Origin: Rhodoferax sp.
GTDB lineage: Bacteria; Pseudomonadota; Gammaproteobacteria; Burkholderiales; Burkholderiaceae_C
DNA: 64,000 bases
Direction: 5' to 3'
Assembly (NCBI GenBank): GCA_031291295.1
Contig: JARLJI010000116.1
Coordinates: forward strand, 186,001-250,000
Both the position numbers and the translations under genes were made by a program. Below the pieces are notes generated by a model that saw only the letters and a list, made by a program, of their open reading frames with translations, ran no database searches and was not told where the DNA came from. Numbering within the stretch: position 1 is the stretch's first letter; the number at the start of each line of letters is the position of its first letter. Below are positions 1 through 9,187 of the stretch, piece by piece.

Positions 1-460
1 TCACCGCAGGCTGCGCAATGCCGGCAAAAAAATCGTCGGCCTTCACACCTACCTGTGCGCAAATTTGCGTCAGCACGGCGTCTTGAGAGATGTCCTGATC
101 GCGCTGCCAGTAGGCTTCAAACACGGCTGTGGCGAACGGGACCAGCTTGTCCTGCGGTGCGAGCCAGAGGCAGCCACGCATGGCTTTCACGCTGTTGACC
201 GGAAACACCGTGGGCGGCATCATGATCGTCAAGCCGGCTGCGCGCGCCCAGTCCTGCAGGTCCTTGAGCATGTAGTCGCGCTTGGACGGCACCGGGTTGT
301 CGCGCTGGGCGTAGACGCTCGGGTTGACGCTGTTGAATACACCTCCGACGAGGATCGGCCGCCAGCGGATGGAAACCTCCAGTTCCCGGGCGAGCGGCTG
401 GATGTTGTGGAACGCGAGGTACGTCCAGGGGCTGGAGCAGTCAAAGAAAAAGTCGATCAT
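1..460 (-). CDS. 2-hydroxychromene-2-carboxylate isomerase / DsbA-family oxidoreductase (partial)
   Basis: The minus-strand frame starts at an ATG (458-460) with MIDFFFDCSSPWTYLAF, the N-terminal thioredoxin-fold strand typical of the HCCA isomerase group of DsbA-like, GST-kappa-related proteins. About 153 residues are visible and the C-terminus lies beyond the window edge. The later part contains a PPTVFPVNS stretch and an aromatic helix (AVFEAYWQRDQDIS), both usual for the family. Members isomerise hydroxychromene carboxylates with glutathione or act as generic GSH-dependent isomerases; the substrate cannot be told here. The gene follows the glutathione S-transferase by 31 bp on the same strand, so the two may be co-transcribed and share glutathione-linked roles. 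Confidence 0.8.
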   Translation of the reverse strand, partial: MIDFFFDCSSPWTYLAFHNIQPLARELEVSIRWRPILVGGVFNSVNPSVYAQRDNPVPSKRDYMLKDLQDWARAAGLTIMMPPTVFPVNSVKAMRGCLWLAPQDKLVPFATAVFEAYWQRDQDISQDAVLTQICAQVGVKADDFFAGIAQPAV

Positions 461-491
461 GAGCGAGTTTCCGGGTGGGTTTGCCAGGGTT

Positions 492-1211
492 TCAAACGAG
501 CTTGTGCGCGCCATCGCGCACGCTTTGCGCGGTCTGCCCGAACAGCGCCTTGCGCGCTTCCTCGGTCAAGGCCGGCGCCCGCAAGTCCTTGCCCAGATCG
601 AGGCCGCGCTTGACGGCCGGACGCTGGAACAGCGCGTCGTACCAACGCTGGATATTCGGAAAATCTTCCAGCGCGACTTGCTGCGCCTTGTGCGTGCGCA
701 CCCACGGAAAGATCGCCATGTCGGCAATCGAGTAGGCCGCACCCGCCACAAAGGCGCCCGTGCGTGCCAGCTGCGCGTCGAGCACGCCGTACAGGCGGTT
801 CACCTCGTTGCCGTAGCGCTCGATCGCATAGGGGATTTTCTCGGGCGCGTACATCAGGAAATGGCCGTTTTGCCCGGCCATCGGGCCCAGGCCCCCCATT
901 TGCCACATGAGCCACTGCATAACTTCAAAGCGACCGCGCAGGTCGGCGGGCAGGTAGCGGCCCGTCTTTTCGGCCAGGTAGATCAGGATGGCGCCGCTCT
1001 CGAACACCGCCACCGGCGCGCCGCCACCCGCAGGTACATGGTCCACGATGGCCGGCATGCGGTTGTTCGGGCTGATGCTCAGAAACTCCGGCGTGAACTG
1101 TTCGCCCTTGCCGATGTTGACCGGGACCAGCCGGTAGGGCAGCGCGCATTCCTCCAGCATGATGGAAATTTTCCAGCCATTCGGGGTGGGCCAATAGTGC
1201 AGGTCGATCAT
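492..1211 (-). CDS. Glutathione S-transferase (YfcG/YghU-like)
   Basis: This 239-aa cytosolic protein has an N-terminal thioredoxin-like domain (IDLHYWPTPNGWKISIMLEE, then a NNRMPAIVDH cis-Pro loop and FESGAILIYLAEKTG, the glutathione-binding strand-helix) and an all-helical C-terminal domain from about residue 95 with the conserved SIADMAIFPW motif. The TPNGWK and SISPNNRMPAI features resemble nu-class disulfide-bond oxidoreductases of the YfcG type rather than the beta class. Length is near the family's usual size. It probably conjugates or reduces with glutathione; no substrate is inferable. It lies 10 bp from the end of the M14 lipoprotein gene and upstream of the HCCA-isomerase-like gene on the same strand. 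Confidence 0.85.
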   Translation of the reverse strand: MIDLHYWPTPNGWKISIMLEECALPYRLVPVNIGKGEQFTPEFLSISPNNRMPAIVDHVPAGGGAPVAVFESGAILIYLAEKTGRYLPADLRGRFEVMQWLMWQMGGLGPMAGQNGHFLMYAPEKIPYAIERYGNEVNRLYGVLDAQLARTGAFVAGAAYSIADMAIFPWVRTHKAQQVALEDFPNIQRWYDALFQRPAVKRGLDLGKDLRAPALTEEARKALFGQTAQSVRDGAHKLV

Positions 1212-1220
1212 CCAGGTTCC

Positions 1221-3044
1221 TCAGGGTGCATCTTGCAGCGTGAGCGACGGCGCCGTCATCACGCGCATGGTGCTCTGCAAACCATCCAGAAGGTGGTTGG
1301 CGAAGTAGCTGCTTTGGGTGTCGGGCTCCAGCGCCGCCAGCGCCAGGCTGCCCAGCGGCTGATTGACCGGAACGTAGTAGCTGCCGCGCGGTGCATCGAC
1401 CACCCCGCGCACCAGGTCAACGACGACTTTGGTGACCGGTGGACTGTCGGCAATGGTGCCGCGCACGTCCTGTCGTGCGCCGGTGGACCGGGCCGTTTCC
1501 TGATAGCTCTCGCCCAGGACGGAGCCGGGTTCGGTGATCTGCATGACTGGAACGCCCAGCAAGCGCAAGCGGTCCACCGCCACGGTCGACGCGGCTGACA
1601 GCAGGTAGCCGCAGGGTCGCATGCGGCTTTTCAGGGCGCGCAATTGCAGGGCCGAGTTCCAGTCGACCGTGATCGTGCGATCCAGCCCGGTCTGGGGGTC
1701 GAGCATGACCAGGTCGTGCCGTGTGGGCGTGGGTGCCGCCTCGATCACCGCCTCTTCATTGCAGGCCTTGGCGCTGACCTCGCGTTCCACATACGAGCGC
1801 AGTTGCAACAGGTCGTTGGCACGACGCGCCGTGCTGTTCAGCACGCTGGTGATGGCGGTCACGTCGGTGTGCACCCGGCGCTGGATGTGCAGCCGGCCGA
1901 TGCCGACGCCGCGGGTTTCGATCAGCAGGCTGACGGCGTTTTCCAGTCCCCCGACATTACGCTCCGTGTCCGGCTGGGTGCCGCCCATCGAAACGAGCTT
2001 GTCGTCCGGATTGGTGGAGGTGGTGTAGTACCACTCGCTGCTGAGCGACTGTTCCTTGAGCGCCGCCACGATGGGTTCGCGGAACCACTCCTCGGACGCC
2101 TTGGTCACGAACTCGGGCAGATTGGCCGTGGTCGCGTATTGCAGCAGGGCGTCGAAGCGCTGGATGGCGCCGAACTTTTGCAGATAGCGGCCCGCCACGG
2201 TGTACTCGTGTGCGTCGACGATCACCATGGGGCGGTAGTCGCGCGCGAGTTTGGCCAGTGCGCGTGCCTCCGGGGTCTTCAGCAGCAGGTGGTCGCGGTT
2301 CATGTCGATCCCGTTCGCCGTCACGCGCTGGTTCGCTGCGGCGCCATCCGGGTTGGCGCGCGGCACGATGATCACGTTGATATGGTCCAGCAGCGGCTGC
2401 AGCAGGCCCTGCACCAGCTCGCGCGCGACGACGAGCAGCGCTTCACTGCCAGCGGGCTCGTTGCCATGCTGCTGGCCGATGAGCAGCACCGTGGGGCGCG
2501 CGGCTGCCAGCACGGTGGCGGCATCGGTGCTCGAGGCCTGGGTCACGATCAATGCCTCGAGCGGCTCGCCGCGCTGCGACGACCCCAGCGATAACACGGC
2601 CGCTTTCGGGCCTGCGGCCCGGGCCGACTGCTCTGCGAGGTCGCGCAGCCAGGTCCGGATCTCCACGTTCGAGGTGAAACTGGTGCGTCCGGGGGCCAGC
2701 CCTGGCGTGCTGTAGACAATGGCAGGGTCCGGAAAGCGCGCCGCCACGGCCGGGCCATAGGGCGCCACAGCAGCGCCAGACGGTGCCGTCGCAATGGGCG
2801 TGACCTGGACCGGGAGCGGTGTTGCCGAAGGCGTGGATCTGGATGCCGCCGCGGCCCCTATGGGCCCCGCGGCCGCAGGCTGGGTCGCGTCCGGCCATCG
2901 GGGCAGCGGAACGGAGGTGCACGCCGCCAGCAGCAGCGCTGCCGCCGCCATCCACCACGGGCGCCGCCGCAGCGCGCGGGGGCTTTCGGCGGGGCTCATC
3001 TTCGGTGCCGTCAGTCGTGTCATCGTCCAGGTCCCTTTGGCCAT
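1221..3044 (-). CDS. Lipoprotein, M14-family zinc carboxypeptidase
   Basis: The N-terminus carries a basic stretch (ALRRRPWW), a hydrophobic segment and a lipobox LLAAC, so the protein is a predicted lipoprotein. A low-complexity Ala/Pro linker follows. The peptidase domain shows an HGNEPAGSE motif (HxxE zinc ligands, near residue 195) and a later DAHEY segment that may carry the third zinc ligand, with an N-P-D-G and MNRDH region between them, all of which fit the M14 carboxypeptidase fold. The largest frame gives 607 aa. Later ATGs at 3023 and 2999 would place the lipobox cysteine at residue 35 or 27, which is more usual, so the true start may be one of these. The target peptide, possibly cell-wall derived, is inferred only. 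Confidence 0.75.
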   Translation of the reverse strand: MAKGTWTMTRLTAPKMSPAESPRALRRRPWWMAAAALLLAACTSVPLPRWPDATQPAAAGPIGAAAASRSTPSATPLPVQVTPIATAPSGAAVAPYGPAVAARFPDPAIVYSTPGLAPGRTSFTSNVEIRTWLRDLAEQSARAAGPKAAVLSLGSSQRGEPLEALIVTQASSTDAATVLAAARPTVLLIGQQHGNEPAGSEALLVVARELVQGLLQPLLDHINVIIVPRANPDGAAANQRVTANGIDMNRDHLLLKTPEARALAKLARDYRPMVIVDAHEYTVAGRYLQKFGAIQRFDALLQYATTANLPEFVTKASEEWFREPIVAALKEQSLSSEWYYTTSTNPDDKLVSMGGTQPDTERNVGGLENAVSLLIETRGVGIGRLHIQRRVHTDVTAITSVLNSTARRANDLLQLRSYVEREVSAKACNEEAVIEAAPTPTRHDLVMLDPQTGLDRTITVDWNSALQLRALKSRMRPCGYLLSAASTVAVDRLRLLGVPVMQITEPGSVLGESYQETARSTGARQDVRGTIADSPPVTKVVVDLVRGVVDAPRGSYYVPVNQPLGSLALAALEPDTQSSYFANHLLDGLQSTMRVMTAPSLTLQDAP

Positions 3045-3153
3045 CGCCTCGCGTTTGTCAATTGTCGGGCCGTGCGCCGTGCGACAGCACCGCCGTGTCG
3101 CAGGATATTACCCGCCCCGGCGCTGGCATCCGGCCGCTGGGATAATCCAGGCC

Positions 3154-4176
3154 ATGCCGACTTTGCCGATGCCCGTTGCCTTGCCGCCTTCAACGCTGTC
3201 CGTGGCGCCCATGATGGCGTGGACGGACAGGCATTGCCGCTATTTCCACCGCCTTCTCTCCAGCCAGACCCTGTTGTACACCGAGATGGTCACCACCGGT
3301 GCACTGGTGCACGGCGATGTGGCACGGCATCTTCAGCATGACGCGGGCGAACATCCCGTGGCACTGCAGCTGGGCGGCAGCGAGCCTTCGGACCTGGCGC
3401 ACAGTGCCCGCCTGGGTGAGCAATGGGGCTACGACGAAATCAATCTGAATTGCGGCTGCCCGTCGGAACGGGTCCAGCGTGGCGCGTTTGGCGCCTGCCT
3501 CATGGCCGAGCCGCAGCTGGTGGCGGATTGCGTGAAGGCCATGCTGGATGCGGTGTCCGTGCCGGTCACGGTGAAGCACCGCATTGGTGTCGACCGGACC
3601 GAGAGCTACGAGTTTGTCCGCGACTTTGTGGGGACGGTCAGCGAGGCGGGTTGCCGCACCTTCATCGTCCACGCTCGCAACGCCTGGCTGAAAGGCCTGT
3701 CACCCAAGGAGAACCGCGAATTGCCGCCGCTGCGCTACGAGCTGGTGCATCGCCTGAAGCGCGAGTTCCCGGCGCTCACTATCTGCATCAACGGCGGCAT
3801 CACCGACAGCGAGCAGGTGGCGCAGCAGCTGCAGGCACTGGATGGCGTGATGATTGGGCGCGAGGCCTATCACAACCCCTGGTGGCTGGCGCAATGGGAC
3901 GAGCAGTTTTTCCATCGTCCGGCGCGCGCAGCGCTCACCCGTGAGACGGTTGAGGAGCAGATGACCGACTACATGGCGCGCGAGGCGAAGTTGCATGGCA
4001 CGCCATGGAGCGCCATCGCACGCCATATGTTGGGCCTGCGTCACGGCCTGCCGGGGTCGAGGCACTGGCGGCAAGTGTGGAGCGATCATCGGCTCAAGGC
4101 GTTGCCTGCGCGCGACGTGATGGCGCTGGCGCATGAGATGGAGCAAAACAGCCCGCCCGAGTGCGCCACAGCTTGA
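3154..4176 (+). CDS. dusA: tRNA-dihydrouridine(20/20a) synthase DusA
   Basis: This is a 340-aa TIM-barrel flavoprotein that reduces uridines in the tRNA D-loop using FMN and NADPH. The opening LSVAPMMAWTDRHCR and the motif NLNCGCPSERVQRG, which holds the catalytic cysteine, are diagnostic. VKHRIGVD, FIVHARNAWLKGLSPKENR (FMN and phosphate contacts) and INGGI also match DusA. The long open frame extends far upstream, but homology begins just after the ATG at 3154, which is taken as the start. It is divergent from the M14 lipoprotein gene, with 109 bp between the starts. Confidence 0.93.
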   Translation: MPTLPMPVALPPSTLSVAPMMAWTDRHCRYFHRLLSSQTLLYTEMVTTGALVHGDVARHLQHDAGEHPVALQLGGSEPSDLAHSARLGEQWGYDEINLNCGCPSERVQRGAFGACLMAEPQLVADCVKAMLDAVSVPVTVKHRIGVDRTESYEFVRDFVGTVSEAGCRTFIVHARNAWLKGLSPKENRELPPLRYELVHRLKREFPALTICINGGITDSEQVAQQLQALDGVMIGREAYHNPWWLAQWDEQFFHRPARAALTRETVEEQMTDYMAREAKLHGTPWSAIARHMLGLRHGLPGSRHWRQVWSDHRLKALPARDVMALAHEMEQNSPPECATA

Positions 4177-4359
4177 TCTCCAGCCCGTCACCCCCAAAGA
4201 CAATGCCAGAAAGAGTGTGTTTTTAGAACTTTTTTCACATTTGATGGTCTATTCAATATTCGCACGTGGGTATACATTGAGAGGTGTGCGGTAGGACAGA
4301 GTGGACCGTCACCACTGCAGTGATGGTGCCATTCGACCGCCGCTTGTGAAGGAGGTCTT
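4177..4359 (+). promoter_or_regulatory. Upstream region of the prkA operon with a near-palindrome
   Basis: This gene-free stretch is AT-rich around 4216-4260, unlike its surroundings, and presumably carries the promoter. A near-perfect palindrome lies at 4310-4328 with an ACTGCAGT core, about 30 bp before the start codon. A strong Shine-Dalgarno AAGGAGG stands 5 bp before the prkA ATG. In other bacteria this operon is induced by nutrient stress; no specific sigma-factor site can be assigned by eye. Confidence 0.4.
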
Positions 4360-6282
4360 ATGGATGTCGTCCGCAACTTTCTGGCACGTTACGAGCAGTC
4401 TCGCGAGGAGGAACTGTCGCTCGAAGACTATCTTGACTTGTGCAAGAAAAATCCCCTTGTCTACGCCACCTCGGCCGAGCGCATTCTGGCGGCCATCGGC
4501 GAGCCCGAGATGTTCGATACCCGCCATGACCAGCGGCTGTCGCGTATCTTCGGCAACAAGGTCGTCAAGATTTACCCGGCCTTTCGGGACTTCTATGGGC
4601 TGGAAGACCCGATCGAGCAGGTTGTCTCTTACTTCCGCCATGGTGCCCAGGGGCTGGAAGAAAAGAAGCAGATCCTGTATCTGCTGGGGCCGGTCGGCGG
4701 CGGCAAGTCGTCGATTGCGGAGCGGCTCAAACAGCTGATGGAGCAGGTGCCGTTCTACGCGCTCAAGGGCTCCCCCGTGAACGAATCTCCGCTCGGCCTG
4801 TTCAGCAATACCGAAGACGCGCCGGTGCTGGAATCCCAGTACGGCATCGCACCGCGCTACCTGCAGCGCGTCATGTCGCCCTGGGCCGTCAAGCGCCTGG
4901 AGGAATACGGCGGCGACATCCGCAAGTTCCGCGTGGTCAAGCGTTTCCCGTCGATTCTCAAGCAGTGCGCCATCGCCAAGACCGAACCGGGCGATGAAAA
5001 CAACCAGGACATCTCGTCGTTGGTCGGCAAGATTGACATCCGCAAGCTGGAAACCTTTGCCCAGGATGACCCGGATGCCTACAGCTACTCCGGCGGGCTG
5101 TGCCTGGCCAACCAGGGTCTGCTGGAGTTCGTCGAAATGTTCAAGGCGCCGATCAAGGTGCTGCACCCGCTGCTGACCGCGACGCAGGAGGGCAACTTCA
5201 AGGGCACGGAAGGCTTTGGGGCGATTCCGTTCGACGGCATCGTGATGGCGCACTCCAACGAGAGCGAGTGGAAGGCCTTCAAGAACAACAAGAACAACGA
5301 AGCCTTTCTGGACCGGATCTACATCGTCAAGGTGCCGTACTGCCTGCGGGTCTCCGATGAGGTCAAGATCTACGAAAAGCTAATCCGCAACTCGTCGCTG
5401 TCGCACGCCGTCTGCGCGCCCGGCACCTTGAAGATGATGGCGCAGTTCGCCGTGTTGACCCGACTGAAAGAGCCCGAAAATTCGAGCATCTTCAGCAAGC
5501 TCATGGTCTACGACGGCGAGAACCTGAAGGACACCGATCCGAAAGCCAAGAGCTACCAGGAATACCGCGACTACGCCGGTGTGGATGAAGGCATGAGCGG
5601 TGTCTCGACCCGCTTCGCGTTCAAGATCGTGTCCAAGGTGTTCAACTTCGACTCGACCGAAATCGCGGCCAACCCCGTGCACCTGTTGTATGTGCTGGAG
5701 CAGCAGATCGAGCGCGAGCAGTTTCCGCCGGAAACCGAGCAGAAGTACCTGGCCTTCATCAAGGAACAGCTGGCAGTGCGCTATGCCGAATTCATCGGCA
5801 AGGAGATACAAACGGCGTATCTGGAGTCCTATTCCGAATACGGCCAGAACATCTTCGATCGCTACGTGACGTATGCGGACTTCTGGATTCAGGACCAGGA
5901 ATTCCGCGATACCGACACCGGTGAGTTGTTCGACCGGGCGGCGCTGAACGCCGAGCTCGAGAAGATCGAAAAGCCGGCGGGCATCAGCAACCCGAAGGAC
6001 TTCCGCAACGAGATCGTCAACTTCGTGCTGCGCGCGCGCGCCAGCAACGCCGGCAAGAACCCGGTCTGGACGAGTTACGAGAAGCTGCGCAGCGTGATCG
6101 AGAAGAAGATGTTCTCGAACACCGAAGACCTCCTGCCGGTGATCTCGTTCAACGCCAAGGCGAGCGCGGACGAGCAGCAAAAGCACGAGGACTTCGTCAA
6201 CCGCATGGTGGCCAAGGGCTACACCCCGCGGCAGGTGCGCCTGCTGTGCGACTGGTACCTGCGGGTGCGCAAGAGCTCGTGA
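4360..6282 (+). CDS. prkA: PrkA (YeaG) AAA-type serine protein kinase
   Basis: This 640-aa protein matches the PrkA family in length. An N-terminal AAA domain contains the Walker A GPVGGGKSS near residues 110-118, and the C-terminal part is the PrkA kinase-like domain. GIVMAHSNESEW and IVKVPYCLRVSDE are strongly conserved in YeaG homologues. The family acts in stationary-phase and nitrogen-stress responses, with kinase activity reported for some members. It is the first gene of a compact operon with yeaH (18 bp downstream) and spoVR, the classical three-gene arrangement. A strong ribosome-binding site supports the start. Confidence 0.95.
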   Translation: MDVVRNFLARYEQSREEELSLEDYLDLCKKNPLVYATSAERILAAIGEPEMFDTRHDQRLSRIFGNKVVKIYPAFRDFYGLEDPIEQVVSYFRHGAQGLEEKKQILYLLGPVGGGKSSIAERLKQLMEQVPFYALKGSPVNESPLGLFSNTEDAPVLESQYGIAPRYLQRVMSPWAVKRLEEYGGDIRKFRVVKRFPSILKQCAIAKTEPGDENNQDISSLVGKIDIRKLETFAQDDPDAYSYSGGLCLANQGLLEFVEMFKAPIKVLHPLLTATQEGNFKGTEGFGAIPFDGIVMAHSNESEWKAFKNNKNNEAFLDRIYIVKVPYCLRVSDEVKIYEKLIRNSSLSHAVCAPGTLKMMAQFAVLTRLKEPENSSIFSKLMVYDGENLKDTDPKAKSYQEYRDYAGVDEGMSGVSTRFAFKIVSKVFNFDSTEIAANPVHLLYVLEQQIEREQFPPETEQKYLAFIKEQLAVRYAEFIGKEIQTAYLESYSEYGQNIFDRYVTYADFWIQDQEFRDTDTGELFDRAALNAELEKIEKPAGISNPKDFRNEIVNFVLRARASNAGKNPVWTSYEKLRSVIEKKMFSNTEDLLPVISFNAKASADEQQKHEDFVNRMVAKGYTPRQVRLLCDWYLRVRKSS

Positions 6283-6300
6283 GGCCGACCCGAGGCCACC

Positions 6301-7572
6301 ATGCTCTACCAAATCATCGATAGGCGCCTGTCGGGCAAGAACAAGTCGATCGGCAATCGCGAGCGTTTTCTGCATCGCTACCGCGGGCAGATCCGGGAGG
6401 CGGTGCGCCGCGCTGTGAGCGGGCGCAGCATCCGCGATATCGAGCAGGGCGAAGACATCGCGCTGCCGCGGCACGACGTGTCCGAACCCGTGTTCGGACA
6501 CGGCCCGGGTGGCACGCGCGAGAGCGTGCATCCCGGCAACCGCGAATACGTGCGCGGTGACCATATCGAGCGGCCTGCGGGTGGCGGTGCGGGCGGTGCC
6601 GGCAGCGGGGCAAGCCCGGATGGCACGGGCGAGGACGATTTCGTGTTCCGCATCACGCGCGAAGAGTTCATGCAATACTTTTTCGACGACCTCGCGCTGC
6701 CGCATCTGGTGCGCACGCAGTTGTTGCCCGATGCGCCGGAATGGCAGTCGCGGCGCGCCGGTTTCATCTCGGAGGGCACGCCGACCAATCTGCACGTGGT
6801 GCGCTCGATGCGCATGGCACTCGGTCGCCGGATTGCCATGGGAGGCGATGTGCGCCGTCGCCTGCGCGAGCTGGAGGAGCGACTGGCGACGGCGTTGCGC
6901 CACGCGCAAACACCCCATACCGAAATTCTGGCCCTGAAAGCGCAAATCGAAGCGCTGCGGCGCAGGCTTGGCCAGATTCCGTTTCTCGACCCGTTCGACC
7001 TGCGTTATCGCAACCGGGTCAAGGTGCCGCTGCCCACCGCCAAAGCGGCGATGTTCTGCCTGATGGATGTTTCGGGCTCGATGGACGAGGCACGCAAGGA
7101 CATTGCCAAGCGCTTCTTCATTCTGCTATACCTGTTCCTGACGCGGCATTACGAGCGCACCGACGTGATTTTCATCCGCCACCATACGCAGGCCTCGGAG
7201 GTCTCCGAAGAGGAGTTCTTCCGGTCCACCGAGAGTGGCGGGACCGTGGTGTCCAGTGCCCTGATGCTGATGCACGAGATCATCCGGGCGCGTTACCCGT
7301 CGAACCAGTGGAATATCTATGGCGCGCAGGCCTCGGACGGTGACAACTGGCACCAGGACTCGGCGAAATGCCGAGAACTTCTGAGCGACAAACTGCTGCC
7401 GCTGACCCGTTATTTCGCCTACGTCCAGGTGGCCGATGAGGACCAGAACCTGTGGCAGGAATACAGCCTGGTGCAGGAAGCGCACCCCAACTTCGCCATG
7501 CAGAAGATCTCCGGGCCGTCCGAGATCTATCCGGTGTTTCGCGAACTGTTCAAGAAAACGACCACGCCATGA
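6301..7572 (+). CDS. yeaH: YeaH/YhbH family protein (DUF444, VWA-like)
   Basis: This 423-aa protein starts MLYQIIDRRLSGKNKS and has a Gly-rich low-complexity stretch around residues 80-110. From about residue 250 it has a von Willebrand-type domain with a MIDAS-like DVSGSMDE motif, then a second acidic set (ASDGDNW). The family is always near PrkA and is thought to work with it in stress physiology; the molecular function is not established. The stop overlaps the next start by four bases (ATGA), so translation with spoVR is probably coupled. Confidence 0.93.
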   Translation: MLYQIIDRRLSGKNKSIGNRERFLHRYRGQIREAVRRAVSGRSIRDIEQGEDIALPRHDVSEPVFGHGPGGTRESVHPGNREYVRGDHIERPAGGGAGGAGSGASPDGTGEDDFVFRITREEFMQYFFDDLALPHLVRTQLLPDAPEWQSRRAGFISEGTPTNLHVVRSMRMALGRRIAMGGDVRRRLRELEERLATALRHAQTPHTEILALKAQIEALRRRLGQIPFLDPFDLRYRNRVKVPLPTAKAAMFCLMDVSGSMDEARKDIAKRFFILLYLFLTRHYERTDVIFIRHHTQASEVSEEEFFRSTESGGTVVSSALMLMHEIIRARYPSNQWNIYGAQASDGDNWHQDSAKCRELLSDKLLPLTRYFAYVQVADEDQNLWQEYSLVQEAHPNFAMQKISGPSEIYPVFRELFKKTTTP

Positions 7573-9152
7573 CCGTGCTTACCTCCCAGGTACCACCGCC
7601 AGATATGCCAGCCGGGCCGCCCACTACGCCGCATTCCGCGGGCCGGCGCACACCGTTGCCGTGCCCGTCCGACTGGTCGTTCGAGCTGATCGAGATGTAT
7701 CACGCCGAGATTGCGCGCATGGCCCGGCGCTTCGGGCTGGACACCTACCCGCTGCAGCTGGAGGTCATCTCCGCCGAGCAGATGATCGACGCCTACGCCT
7801 CGGTTGGCATGCCGGTGAATTACCGGCACTGGTCGTATGGCAAGCAGTTCATCGCCACCGAAAAAAGCTACCGGCGCGGCCAGATGGGGCTGGCCTATGA
7901 GATCGTCATCAACTCGGACCCTTGCATTGCCTACCTGATGGAGGAGAACACGATGCCGATGCAGGCGCTGGTGATGGCGCACGCCTGCTATGGCCACAAC
8001 TCCTTCTTCAAGGGCAACTACCTGTTCCGCATGTGGACCGACGCCACCTCGATCATCGACTACTTGGTGTACGGGCGGGCCTACATCGCTGAATGCGAGG
8101 AGCGCTACGGGCTGGACGCGGTGGAGGAGCTGCTGGACTCCTGCCACGCCCTGATGAGCCACGGGGTGGACCGCTACCGGCGCTCGCAAAAGCGCTCGCT
8201 GGCCGAGGAGGAGGCGCTGCGCAAGGACCGCGAAGCCTACCTGCAGCAGCAGGTCAACGACCTGTGGCGCACCCTGCCCAAGGCGGCCGACAAACAGGTC
8301 GAAAAAAAGAGCCGGCGCTTTCCGGCCGAGCCGCAGGAAAACATCCTGTACTTCATCGAAAAAAACGCACCGCTGCTCGAGCCCTGGCAGCGCGAGGTGG
8401 TTCGCATCGTGCGCAAGATCGCGCAGTATTTCTACCCGCAGCGGCAGACCCAGATCATGAACGAGGGCTGGGCCACCTTCTGGCACTACACGCTGCTCAA
8501 CGCCATGTACGACGAGGGCCAGCTGACCGACGGTTTCATGATCGAGGTGCTGCGTTCCCACACCAACGTGATCTACCAGCCGCCGGTCACACACCCGGGT
8601 TACAGCGGCATCAATCCTTATGCCCTGGGCTTTGCGATGTTCAGCGACCTGCGCCGCATCTGCGAAAACCCCACGGAGGAGGACCGCACCTGGTTCCCCG
8701 ACATTGCCGGCTCCGACTGGCTGGTGACCCTCGACTACGCGATGCGCCACTTCAGGGACGAGAGCTTCATCGGCCAGTACCTGTCGCCCCATCTGATGCG
8801 CGAGATGCGGCTGTTTTCCATCGTCGATGACGCGTCGCAGAACGAACTCGAAGTCGCTGCCATCCACGACGAGCGCGGCTACCACCATGTGCGCGAGGCA
8901 CTGGCGCGCCAGAACGACCTGAGCTACCGCGAACCCAACATCCAGGTCTGGAACGTTGATTTGCGCGGGGACCGCTCCCTGACCCTGCGCCACACGCGCC
9001 ACAACGACCGCCCGCTCAACGAAGAGGCCCAGGAAGTCCTCAAGCACGTGGGTCGGCTGTGGGGATTTCGCGTGCGGCTGGAGAGCGTGGACAAGCACGG
9101 CAAGGTGATGCAGCAATGGGAGGTCACGCCAACCCTGCCGCCCGTGTCCTGA
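7569..9152 (+). CDS. spoVR: SpoVR family protein (YcgB)
   Basis: This 527-aa protein has family hallmarks: a conserved WSYGKQF segment, MAHACYGHNSFFKGNY, and an INEGWATFWHYTLL-type motif (NEGWATFW), all strongly preserved in SpoVR/YcgB. The name comes from a Bacillus spore-cortex gene, but in proteobacteria it is a stress-associated protein of unknown biochemistry. The open frame continues upstream, but the ATG overlapping the yeaH stop (ATGA) is the natural start, and residues before it are not homologous. It is the last gene of the prkA operon. Confidence 0.93.
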   Translation: MTVLTSQVPPPDMPAGPPTTPHSAGRRTPLPCPSDWSFELIEMYHAEIARMARRFGLDTYPLQLEVISAEQMIDAYASVGMPVNYRHWSYGKQFIATEKSYRRGQMGLAYEIVINSDPCIAYLMEENTMPMQALVMAHACYGHNSFFKGNYLFRMWTDATSIIDYLVYGRAYIAECEERYGLDAVEELLDSCHALMSHGVDRYRRSQKRSLAEEEALRKDREAYLQQQVNDLWRTLPKAADKQVEKKSRRFPAEPQENILYFIEKNAPLLEPWQREVVRIVRKIAQYFYPQRQTQIMNEGWATFWHYTLLNAMYDEGQLTDGFMIEVLRSHTNVIYQPPVTHPGYSGINPYALGFAMFSDLRRICENPTEEDRTWFPDIAGSDWLVTLDYAMRHFRDESFIGQYLSPHLMREMRLFSIVDDASQNELEVAAIHDERGYHHVREALARQNDLSYREPNIQVWNVDLRGDRSLTLRHTRHNDRPLNEEAQEVLKHVGRLWGFRVRLESVDKHGKVMQQWEVTPTLPPVS

Positions 9153-9160
9153 CGGCTGCG

Positions 9161-9185
9161 CGGCACCTTTCCGGCGCCCGTGCCG
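9161..9185. terminator. Inverted repeat between convergent genes
   Basis: CGGCAC and GTGCCG form a 6-bp stem around a 13-nt loop just after the spoVR stop and before the stop of the facing minus-strand gene. There is no T-run, so intrinsic termination is only a possibility. Confidence 0.3.
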
Positions 9186-9187
9186 GC

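Noticed and set aside
4360..6282. PrkA as an isocitrate dehydrogenase kinase or a Lon-like protease
   Set aside because: The motifs and the yeaH-spoVR neighbours fit the PrkA family. No protease domain follows the ATPase.
7527..9116. 529-codon minus-strand frame opposite spoVR
   Set aside because: Composition is that of an antisense frame (VHQVVDD, HAEQVVALE style); the plus strand encodes an unmistakable SpoVR protein.
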